Position numbers and translations under genes: made by a program
Notes under the pieces: generated by a model
Told to the model about the DNA's origin: nothing
The model's database searches: none
What the model saw: only the letters and a program-made list of their open reading frames with translations
Shown: piece by piece, positions 34,995 to 41,971 of the stretch
How positions within the stretch are numbered: the first letter of the stretch is position 1
Layout: each line of letters opens with the position of its first letter
Origin: an uncultured Prevotella sp.
GTDB taxonomy: Bacteria; Bacteroidota; Bacteroidia; Bacteroidales; Bacteroidaceae
Assembly (NCBI GenBank): GCA_902477645.1
Contig: CABSIA010000006.1
Coordinates: 1-41,971, forward strand
Direction of reading: 5' to 3'
Length of the DNA: 41,971 nucleotides

Positions 34995-37900
34995 TTATAA
35001 GTTAATTTGTATACCTGCTGTTATCGATTTCGTGATAGGATAAGCCTCTCCGTTTGAGCTGCCCATTTCCGGGTCCCACAACTTGAAGTCAGACCATGTC
35101 AGGAGGTTTGCGCCCTGTACGAAGATACGCAGGTCGTTGATGTGCAACTTGTTGACCAAAGCCTTTGGCAAGGTATAGCCGATGTCAAGGTTCTTGAGGC
35201 GGATATAGCGGCCGTCACGCATCCAGAACGTAGATGCGCGGTAGTTGTTGTGTGACGCATTTCCCTGCAAATAAACCAAACGTGGATATGTGGCATTGGG
35301 ATTCTCATTGGCAGGGATACCAAGCTGAGCAGCTGTGTTATTATCCACCCAACGGTTCTCAACAAGGTCAGAGAATATCTGTCCGTAACGGTCCTGACTG
35401 AATGCCCATACACATTTGCCGTCCATCATGAATGTAGACTTGCCGGCTCCCTGGAAGTGTGCGTTGAAATCGAAGCCCTTCCATGTCACCGTAAATCCGA
35501 GACCGTATATCAGATTAGGTCTGGTTGTGGCGCCTATGGCTACAATATCACCGTCGTCAACCACACCGTCACCGTTGACATCCTTATATTTGATATCACC
35601 AGGCTGAACATCGCCAAACATCTGCTTAGGAGAGTTACGTATATCATCATAATCAGCAAACAGTCCTTCTGAAATCAGTCCGCGCAACTGGTTCACACGG
35701 TAGCCCGTCTGATACTGATACGGATATACGCTGTTTTCAATATCATAGTCGAGAATAGTGTTCTTGCTATAAGTTACGTTTCCACGAACTGTAAGTCCCA
35801 CCTGCCCGAAACGGTCCTCATACTTAAAGTTGCCGTCGAAACCTTTCGACTCCACTCCACCTACGTTTGCCATCGGCGCGCTCTCAAGTCCCAGTATCGC
35901 AGGCAGATAGTTACGCCGCATGTAGATGCCGGTACGCTTCTCATAGAAGTAGTCAAGTGTAAGCGAGAAACGGTTATTGAACATCACGAGGTCGATACCA
36001 ATATCGTCCTTTGTCGAGATTTCCCAAGTCACATTGCGCGACGCCAGTGCGGTGTAGTGCAGACCATGCTGATATTCTGGACGTGTTGGAGTTGACAGTG
36101 TGCCGAAATTGTAGACATTGTCACCAGAATAATTGATGTCGTAAAGATATGGGAATCGTGTCGGTGTGGCATCGTTACCCACCTTTCCGTGAGAATAACG
36201 GATCTTGAACATGTCGAGCCATGGAGCCATCTTCTGTACAAACTTCTCCTCTGCCACGTTCCATGCTACCGACCATGCAGGGAAGAAGCCGAAGCGGTGA
36301 CCGTCGGCGAAATTCTCCGAGCCGTTATAACCAAAGTTCCAGTCGATGAAATAACGGTTGGCAAAGTTGTATGTCAGCTGTCCTGCCAAAGCCATGTTCT
36401 TGCGTGACACACTGTTCTTTATATCATCACCGATATTCTGGGTCTGTATATTTGTATCGTAAGTGTATTTCAGGTTTGCACCCACATTGTGCAGGCTGAA
36501 GAACGTCCGTCTGTAGCTAAGCAGCAGGTCGAGAAACTCACGGCGTGAGCCGTCATTGCCCGATGACTGGTGCATATCCACCTTATCCTTTATCTTATCG
36601 AAAATAATGGCACCCGTCTCTTTATCGCGTCCGTTGGCATACCATCTGTCGGGCTGCTGCTCATGGTTGATGTAATTGTAGTTATATGTATCGTAACCGA
36701 AACGTCCTACGAAACGCAATCCCTTGGTTATGAACCTCAGGTCCTGCTCGAGTGTTACGTTTGTCTGTACGTTGTTGTTCCATTCCTGCTTATAACCGGT
36801 CTGAGTTGTCATTACCCATGGGTTGGTGCGCAGGTCATCACGGTTCATGTTAATCATAGGCACATAACCGTTGCTGTACATCACTGGTGTAAGGATGGCG
36901 TTGTAACCGAAGAGCGAGTTCCATGTATCAGTATCACCCATACCCGGTGCATTACGCTTCGACAAGTCGCCCGATACTCCAAGCTTAAGCAATGTTGTTG
37001 GAGTAATATCGATGTCAAGATTAACACGGTAGTTCCAGCGCTTGTAGTTGGCATTGGTATCGTATTTGTCGCGCAGTGTGGCATCAGTCTTGTACATACC
37101 GCCGTCCTCCACATAAGAAAGTGAGGCATAGTAGCGTGATGTAGATCCACCACCGCTGATGTTTACATTTCCACGATAGCTCATCGCGCCGTCTTTCAGA
37201 ATAAGGTCTTTCCAGTCCACATTAGGATAGAGGTCAGGGTCAAGTCCGTTGGCAAACAGCTCCATCTCCGCCGGTGTGAAGTAAGTACCTTTACTTCGTG
37301 TTATGTTTGCTTCGTTGAGCAGCGATGCGTATGTGACACCATCAACAAAATCAGGAGTTTTTGTACGGGTGTTGTAAGAAGTCTCAAACTTACCGTTGAT
37401 GTTTATCTTACCCTCCTTACCGTGTTTGGTTGTGATGAGGATAACACCATTTGCACCTTTAGAACCGTAGATAGCAGTAGCAGAGGCATCCTTGAGTACT
37501 GAGAATGACTCAATATCCTCAATGTTGAGGTCATCAATGTTCTCACGCTCAAAACCGTCGACAAGAATATATGCCTTAGAGCTTGCACCGAAGGTAGAGA
37601 TACCGCGAATCCAGAACTCCGACTTGTTTTTACCTGGTTGTCCTGAAGTCTGCATAGCCATAATACCCGGCACGTTACCGGCAAGGGTGTTTGAGAGATT
37701 TGACGAGCTGAAATGCTTCATATCAGCCACGTTGACATTAGTAACGGCACCAGTCACTGTAAGTTTCTTCTGTGTGCCCATACCGGTAACGACAACCTCG
37801 TCAATGGCGTTTTTCTTATCAACCTCCATCACAACGTTAATAGTGGTCTTGCCCCCCTTTACAACCTCAGAATAGTTTTGGAATCCTACGTATGAGAAAA

Positions 37901-38114
37901 CAAGCGTCTGGAATTCCTTCACCTTTATTTTATAGTTTCCGTCGATGTCTGTAATTACACCAAGTCCCTTCATGTCTTTCACAATGACGTTGGCACCTAT
38001 GAGCGGCTCGCCTTCAGTGTCGGTTACCTGACCCGTAACCGTTATCTCGTTTTGCGCCGACACACCTGCCGCGGAGCATATCAGCACCATGAGCAATAAT
38101 ATATATTTTTTCAT
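34995..38114 (-). CDS. susC: SusC/RagA-family TonB-linked outer membrane transporter
   Basis: A 1039-aa beta-barrel transporter that imports oligosaccharides with energy from TonB. The signal peptide (about 1-20, ending VSAQ) is followed by a carboxypeptidase-regulatory-like domain (about 24-100, GQVTDTEGEPLIGANVIVKD). Then come DEVVVTGMGTQKK, a plug domain (about 115-230, with LVDGFERENIDDLNIEDIESFSVLKDASATAIYG) and the barrel to the C-terminal aromatic-rich end (ITAGIQINL). All diagnostic blocks are present, so the protein appears intact. It is preceded by the IPT/beta-propeller lipoprotein gene (30-base gap) and followed by SusD. Confidence 0.97.
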   Translation of the reverse strand: MKKYILLLMVLICSAAGVSAQNEITVTGQVTDTEGEPLIGANVIVKDMKGLGVITDIDGNYKIKVKEFQTLVFSYVGFQNYSEVVKGGKTTINVVMEVDKKNAIDEVVVTGMGTQKKLTVTGAVTNVNVADMKHFSSSNLSNTLAGNVPGIMAMQTSGQPGKNKSEFWIRGISTFGASSKAYILVDGFERENIDDLNIEDIESFSVLKDASATAIYGSKGANGVILITTKHGKEGKININGKFETSYNTRTKTPDFVDGVTYASLLNEANITRSKGTYFTPAEMELFANGLDPDLYPNVDWKDLILKDGAMSYRGNVNISGGGSTSRYYASLSYVEDGGMYKTDATLRDKYDTNANYKRWNYRVNLDIDITPTTLLKLGVSGDLSKRNAPGMGDTDTWNSLFGYNAILTPVMYSNGYVPMINMNRDDLRTNPWVMTTQTGYKQEWNNNVQTNVTLEQDLRFITKGLRFVGRFGYDTYNYNYINHEQQPDRWYANGRDKETGAIIFDKIKDKVDMHQSSGNDGSRREFLDLLLSYRRTFFSLHNVGANLKYTYDTNIQTQNIGDDIKNSVSRKNMALAGQLTYNFANRYFIDWNFGYNGSENFADGHRFGFFPAWSVAWNVAEEKFVQKMAPWLDMFKIRYSHGKVGNDATPTRFPYLYDINYSGDNVYNFGTLSTPTRPEYQHGLHYTALASRNVTWEISTKDDIGIDLVMFNNRFSLTLDYFYEKRTGIYMRRNYLPAILGLESAPMANVGGVESKGFDGNFKYEDRFGQVGLTVRGNVTYSKNTILDYDIENSVYPYQYQTGYRVNQLRGLISEGLFADYDDIRNSPKQMFGDVQPGDIKYKDVNGDGVVDDGDIVAIGATTRPNLIYGLGFTVTWKGFDFNAHFQGAGKSTFMMDGKCVWAFSQDRYGQIFSDLVENRWVDNNTAAQLGIPANENPNATYPRLVYLQGNASHNNYRASTFWMRDGRYIRLKNLDIGYTLPKALVNKLHINDLRIFVQGANLLTWSDFKLWDPEMGSSNGEAYPITKSITAGIQINL

Positions 38115-38144
38115 ATTGCGGAATGTTTATTTGTTTCCTTATGT

Positions 38145-39701
38145 TTATTCGTTCTCTCCTTCTTCCGGATCTGCATCAGGAGTTGGGTCAACAATCTGCG
38201 TGTCCTCGCTTTCCTTACCGATGGTACGTATGCGGCGATTATTGTGGTCAAGTACGTAGAACATCTCCTTAGCCTCGTCATACACAATACCTGTCACATC
38301 ACGGAAGCGCGCTGCCTGACGCAAGTCGCCGTCCTCTGTACCCCAGATGTTGCCGTTGGTCGACGGAGCACGCCCCGCGTATGTGCGCACAAGGCCGTCT
38401 GGTGTGATATAGCGCACACAGAAATTCAAACAGTCGGCAAAATAGTAGTCATATACATCCTCACGTCCCTCAGCCACATATTCAGGGTTCTTTACGAACA
38501 CACCCTGATATGGACGGTTGACACGGGCATTGGTACCTACGGCATCAACCCAGTTGCCTGATCCGTTCTGGCCGACAACCACGTATGGTGTGGTGAACTC
38601 TTTCTTGTTCCAGTCGTAATCAGTACGCAAGATGTAGTTACGGTTAATTACGGTAAGATAAGCATAGTTTCCTGACGGGTGTATCGTCACCTGGAACTCA
38701 TACGACGGGTCTTGAATTTTAAACAGCTCACGGAAGCATCCGTCATCCTGATATCCGGTCCAATCTTTTGTCTCGCCAGTCTCAGGGTCAGGGATCTTGC
38801 TTGCCAGATAGTCATCAAGGCTCATGCGGAACAGCTGCCCGTTCTCGTAGCTGTTAAAATAGACCTCGCCGTTTACAGGATGGACAGCCACGCCGTTGCA
38901 CTGCTTGTAGGCTACAAGAGGCTGGCACGACGACGCGTCGCTGAATGTCCCGTTGGCATTACGTGTGACAATCCACACGCTGGTAGATTTCGTTCCGTTG
39001 TCGGCACGGTCGGTAGACACGAGCATATACTTTCCGTCGAGTGAGAAAGCAATGTTGCGCAGACGCTGCGTATTGAATTTATGTGCAGACATGAGGCGTT
39101 TTGTCTCACGCGACTTCAAATCAAGCTCCTGAATAAAGCCGTCGCCGCGGTCGTAAGCTATATACAGGCGCTCAGGATATAGAGGGTCGAAAGCCATACA
39201 GCCCTCATTGCGGAAACCGGCACAGACATCAAATGATCCCCAAACCTCACCTTGACTGTCGTTCTCATTCTGATAACCGCACAGTGTGCCTACAACATTC
39301 TTGGCCTCATATTTGAACGTCTTATCTGACACTCCTGTATGCACATTGCCGTTATCATCGGTAACAGCCACTCTCACCTCGCCAGAGAATGCGCCCGAAG
39401 GCACATAGCCATACATCTTGTCTGATTTTACACTGACCAGAACAGCCTTCTTGCCGCCGATAAATAGACTGACACGAGCTGTGTCGATGCCGAAGTTCTT
39501 GCCATAGACAATAATCTGGTCCTGATAGCCACCTGCCTCTGGTGTGAAACTGCTTACAACCACATCCTGCGACGGGTCGAAAGGAACTGCATTGCCATTT
39601 GCATTGTCGTCGTCCGAACACGACACAACAATACATGAGAGTAAGCCAAGCAACACACTGTAGATGTGTGCGCCAAGCCTGTTTCTGTTAATTTTTCTCA
39701 T
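38145..39701 (-). CDS. IPT/TIG-domain lipoprotein with NHL-like beta-propeller
   Basis: A 518-aa lipoprotein with lipobox VVSC (C28). Residues about 45-125 form an IPT/TIG immunoglobulin-like domain (SSFTPEAGGYQDQIIVYGKNFG, IGGKKAVLVSV). Residues about 135-495 contain repeated blades of an NHL/SMP-type six-bladed propeller (RLRNIAFSLDGKYMLVST, VHPVNGEVYFNS, VTGIVYDEAKEMFYVLDHNNRRIRTI). The C-terminus is acidic. Such proteins sit next to SusC in several mannan-type PULs and are thought to bind glycan or aid the transporter; no enzymatic motif is visible. It lies 30 bases upstream of SusC and about 110 bases after the glutaminase-like gene. Confidence 0.8.
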   Translation of the reverse strand: MRKINRNRLGAHIYSVLLGLLSCIVVSCSDDDNANGNAVPFDPSQDVVVSSFTPEAGGYQDQIIVYGKNFGIDTARVSLFIGGKKAVLVSVKSDKMYGYVPSGAFSGEVRVAVTDDNGNVHTGVSDKTFKYEAKNVVGTLCGYQNENDSQGEVWGSFDVCAGFRNEGCMAFDPLYPERLYIAYDRGDGFIQELDLKSRETKRLMSAHKFNTQRLRNIAFSLDGKYMLVSTDRADNGTKSTSVWIVTRNANGTFSDASSCQPLVAYKQCNGVAVHPVNGEVYFNSYENGQLFRMSLDDYLASKIPDPETGETKDWTGYQDDGCFRELFKIQDPSYEFQVTIHPSGNYAYLTVINRNYILRTDYDWNKKEFTTPYVVVGQNGSGNWVDAVGTNARVNRPYQGVFVKNPEYVAEGREDVYDYYFADCLNFCVRYITPDGLVRTYAGRAPSTNGNIWGTEDGDLRQAARFRDVTGIVYDEAKEMFYVLDHNNRRIRTIGKESEDTQIVDPTPDADPEEGENE

Positions 39702-39734
39702 GACATTTTTATTTTTAGTTTGTTTATTTGATTC

Positions 39735-39797
39735 TTAAATTCATAATGCAAAATCTTTTTTACTGTTATGCAAGCTAATTTTGCATTATGAATTTAA
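39735..39797. repeat. Perfect 20-bp inverted repeat
   Basis: TTAAATTCATAATGCAAAAT (39735-39754) is the exact reverse complement of 39778-39797, with 23 bases between. A further partial copy, AATTATGAATTTT, follows. No T tract follows either arm. AT-rich hairpins with ATTATGAATT words are frequent between Bacteroidales genes. Here it could affect RNA stability between the glutaminase-like gene and the IPT/SusCD genes. Confidence 0.6.
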
Positions 39798-39810
39798 GGA
39801 ATTATGAATT

Positions 39811-41971
39811 TTACCTCTTCATTTTATCCACCAGCACCCTCATCCAGTGTCCGCCAATTACCGAGCGTGCCATAAATCCTGTCTTAATACCAGTCTTGGT
39901 ATCATACCAGTCGCTGATGGGAACACGTGTCTCTGTCTCATTGATATAGAGATACAGAGGGTCGACGAACTTCTGGAAAGTCTTTTTGTCGGCAGCCATA
40001 CCGGCAGTCCACATTATCCAGTCGCTCTTTGTGTAGTCCTTGCGGCTGTCAAGTGGCAGACCGTATTTGTTCTGCTTTGTCAGATAATAGTTCACCTCAG
40101 TCTGCATGGCGTTGTTGGGGAATATGTTGATGTCCCATAGTTTATCCCATATCATGTTGTACTTTTGGCTCCATGTGTTCTCACGGTCGAAAGCCAAACG
40201 GTAATGGAGGTCTTTCTTGCTGCCCTCACGTGCATCCTGCTCCCACTTGGCAGCCATTTCTTTGGCACGGTTCATATATTTGTCGTATGCGGCCTTGTCG
40301 CCTTTAAGTGCCGACATCTCTGCAAATCCGGCCACACCCATGATAGCCTTTATAGACAGGTTGGCATTGTGTGCCCAGTGGCCGGCGAAGTCATCGGTAC
40401 AGAGCTGATTCTCCGGGTCTTGTCCGTTCTCCGACAGATAGTCAGCCCATGTGCGGAGAATGTCCCAATAAGGCTCTGCATATCTCGTGTTGCCGTCGAG
40501 CTTGCAGCACATAGCAATCAGAGTGAGCATGTTTCCGGCCTCTTCGAGAGGCATGTCGCCACCATATACCTGTCCGTTGGCACGCGGATATTGCCCAAGA
40601 TCATGGGCGGCAAACGGTTTTGTCCATCTACCAGTGCGGCTATACTCAAGAATAGAGGTCATCATGGCCTTCTGCAGCTCAGGATTATAGACGAGGAACA
40701 GCGGAGCCTCTGGATATGTAAGGTCTACGGTGTTTACGCAGCCGTTGGAGTCGTTTTCCTTAGAGAAGAACAGCAAAGTTCCGTTCTCGTCTTGGAAAAG
40801 CTTATGGGCAGCTATCACATGACGGTAAGATGCCGCCAAAATTTCAGCATACTTCACACCACCGGATTTCATACCGTCATCGTATATAGTGCGATCCATC
40901 TCGCGGCAGCGTTTCATGATTGAGCTGTAGGAGTTGGACAGGCGGTTGAACATGTCGAAGATGGTTACCTGGCCGTTGTGTGCCCAATATGCCTTGTAGC
41001 GCTTGTAGAAATACTCTATGTCATAAATCTCATCGTAGCCTATAAGGGCATAGCTTGCAGCCTGCTGTGTCTTGCCGAAATCGTGCATATAGGCGAGCAA
41101 AGGCTGGTCGGCAAGTGTCTTTGCCACAACCTCAGTCTTGCTTTCCGGCAACTTACCGTTCTTGAGGAAGCTTGTCTTTATCGCCTGGTCGCTGTTAAGG
41201 CTTACCTCACCATTGATTGCCGGTAAATAAAGATATCCCCAATCTATACAGATGTGGTCGCCAGTCTTTGCAAGGATAGGCTGCTCTATGGTACCGGTCT
41301 TCAGATATTTCACGCCACGGTGCTCAACAACATTTGAGCGTGTAGGCTGGCTTGACTTGTTCTGGCCAATCATCGGCGAAGCTGTCAGCAGGAGCTTTAC
41401 ATCGTGGGCAGTGCCGTCGGTAGAGCGCACCTGATAGGAAATATAGTTAATGGGCGATGAAAGCAGGTCGTAGTCATTGATAAGCATAGGCGCGGTGAAC
41501 ACTACATCAAGCTCAACAGGACCACATGCGAATGTATAATAAGACGATGTCGCCATCACGCTCACGCTTTTCTGTGTAGCGTTAATTGTAGATCCGTCAT
41601 CAATGCTTTTGTTTCTGTAAATACCGAAATCGGTATATGCACCACCAGTAGTGTTGTGGCAATGTGCCGCAATGACGTTCTTGCCAGTATGCAGCAGTTT
41701 CTTCATATCATCAGTGATCTGAAGCTGTACGCCCTCGCGCCATGTCTCGCCAGTTGATACCACCTCTGTACCATTAATATAAAGGTGGAACACATCATCG
41801 TGAGAATAAATCATGAACAAATCACCCTGCAGGTCTTTTTCTGTAAGATTTACAGTACGGCGAACATACAGGTCGCTGTTTTCCTCACTCCATCGTGTAC
41901 GTATAAAGCTGAGGTCTGGCGAGCCGAAAGCAGCCTGTGAGCGTTGCCACTTTGAATCGTCAAAATCAGGT
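39811..41971 (-). CDS. Glutaminase-A-like DUF4965/DUF1793 family protein (partial, 5' end outside the window)
   Basis: The reading frame is open to the right edge of the window, so the start and signal peptide lie outside; the internal ATG at 41820 is not the start. The visible part is about 719 aa. The N-terminal beta domain (RRTVNLTEKDLQG, YSHDDVFHLYING) looks like a galactose-binding or DUF4964/DUF5127-type fold. The C-terminal helical barrel carries ENDSNGCVNTVDLTYPEAPLFL, PFAAHDLGQYPRANGQ, MPLEEAGNMLTLI and NLSIKAIMGVAGFAEM, blocks of the DUF4965/DUF1793 family that is annotated as glutaminase A after fungal GtaA. In Bacteroidales PULs the real substrate is unknown and a glycan-related role is likely. 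Co-directional with the rest of the PUL. Confidence 0.85.
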   Translation of the reverse strand, partial: PDFDDSKWQRSQAAFGSPDLSFIRTRWSEENSDLYVRRTVNLTEKDLQGDLFMIYSHDDVFHLYINGTEVVSTGETWREGVQLQITDDMKKLLHTGKNVIAAHCHNTTGGAYTDFGIYRNKSIDDGSTINATQKSVSVMATSSYYTFACGPVELDVVFTAPMLINDYDLLSSPINYISYQVRSTDGTAHDVKLLLTASPMIGQNKSSQPTRSNVVEHRGVKYLKTGTIEQPILAKTGDHICIDWGYLYLPAINGEVSLNSDQAIKTSFLKNGKLPESKTEVVAKTLADQPLLAYMHDFGKTQQAASYALIGYDEIYDIEYFYKRYKAYWAHNGQVTIFDMFNRLSNSYSSIMKRCREMDRTIYDDGMKSGGVKYAEILAASYRHVIAAHKLFQDENGTLLFFSKENDSNGCVNTVDLTYPEAPLFLVYNPELQKAMMTSILEYSRTGRWTKPFAAHDLGQYPRANGQVYGGDMPLEEAGNMLTLIAMCCKLDGNTRYAEPYWDILRTWADYLSENGQDPENQLCTDDFAGHWAHNANLSIKAIMGVAGFAEMSALKGDKAAYDKYMNRAKEMAAKWEQDAREGSKKDLHYRLAFDRENTWSQKYNMIWDKLWDINIFPNNAMQTEVNYYLTKQNKYGLPLDSRKDYTKSDWIMWTAGMAADKKTFQKFVDPLYLYINETETRVPISDWYDTKTGIKTGFMARSVIGGHWMRVLVDKMKR

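Noticed and set aside
34618..38000. Many long frames on the opposite strand of the SusC/SusD genes
   Set aside because: They are shadows of strongly coding SusC and SusD frames and show no signal peptides, motifs or start signals of their own.
39735..39797. Invertible promoter of the phase-variation type
   Set aside because: Only 23 bases lie between the inverted repeats and they contain no promoter; the arms look like a hairpin, not recombination sites.

Overview
The window is from a member of the order Bacteroidales. The evidence is the SusC/SusD pair with signal-peptide and lipoprotein enzymes, promoters of the Bacteroidetes type (-33 TTG/TTTG, about 20 bases, -7 TAnnTTTG), a tRNA gene with no encoded CCA, and a Bacteroidales-type xylose isomerase. 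The genus (Bacteroides, Phocaeicola, Prevotella or a relative) cannot be fixed from what I can see.

Layout. (1) 87-4309: core of an integrated mobile element, with a tyrosine recombinase, a small MerR/excisionase-type HTH protein and a P-loop helicase-like protein. It is followed by three 9-bp iterons and several hairpins. No relaxase or conjugation gene is visible. (2) 4310-13506, minus strand: a tight five-gene operon read leftwards in the order XRE-type regulator, McrB-like AAA+ ATPase, McrC-like DUF2357 nuclease, a 1376-aa nuclease-STAND ATPase, and a RhuM-family protein. (3) 13507-13743: a divergent control region. (4) 13744-20551, plus strand: a three-gene operon of an AlbA_2/HATPase/winged-helix protein, a two-TM coiled-coil protein, and a 1424-aa protein with a calcineurin-type phosphoesterase fused to a STAND-like NTPase and long helical repeats. 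Regions 2 to 4 look like an AT-rich defence island carried beside, or on, the element. (5) 20552-21011: no protein gene. It holds a promoter, a possible structured transcript and a strong hairpin. (6) 21012-25528, minus strand: a xylose catabolic operon (xylB, xylA, XylE-like symporter). (7) 25685-25852: a tRNA-Met(CAT) gene with its own promoter and terminator. (8) 25931-41971, minus strand: a polysaccharide utilisation locus. In transcription order it encodes a glutaminase-A-like DUF4965 protein (cut by the window edge), an IPT/beta-propeller lipoprotein, SusC, SusD, a DUF1735-like lipoprotein, and glycoside hydrolases GH92, GH76 and GH127.

How they work together. The left half is mobile or defensive DNA. 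Two large STAND-type proteins with different effectors (a PD-(D/E)XK nuclease and a metallophosphoesterase) sit in two divergent operons around an McrBC-like core, and both are plausible anti-phage or anti-plasmid sensors. The right half is metabolic. The PUL enzymes point to an alpha-mannan-type glycan (GH76 endo-alpha-1,6-mannanase type, GH92 alpha-mannosidase), perhaps with L-arabinofuranose decoration (GH127). The xyl genes take xylose to xylulose-5-phosphate. The best candidates for an undescribed system are the five-gene McrBC/nuclease-STAND/RhuM operon and the AlbA/coiled-coil/phosphoesterase-STAND operon.
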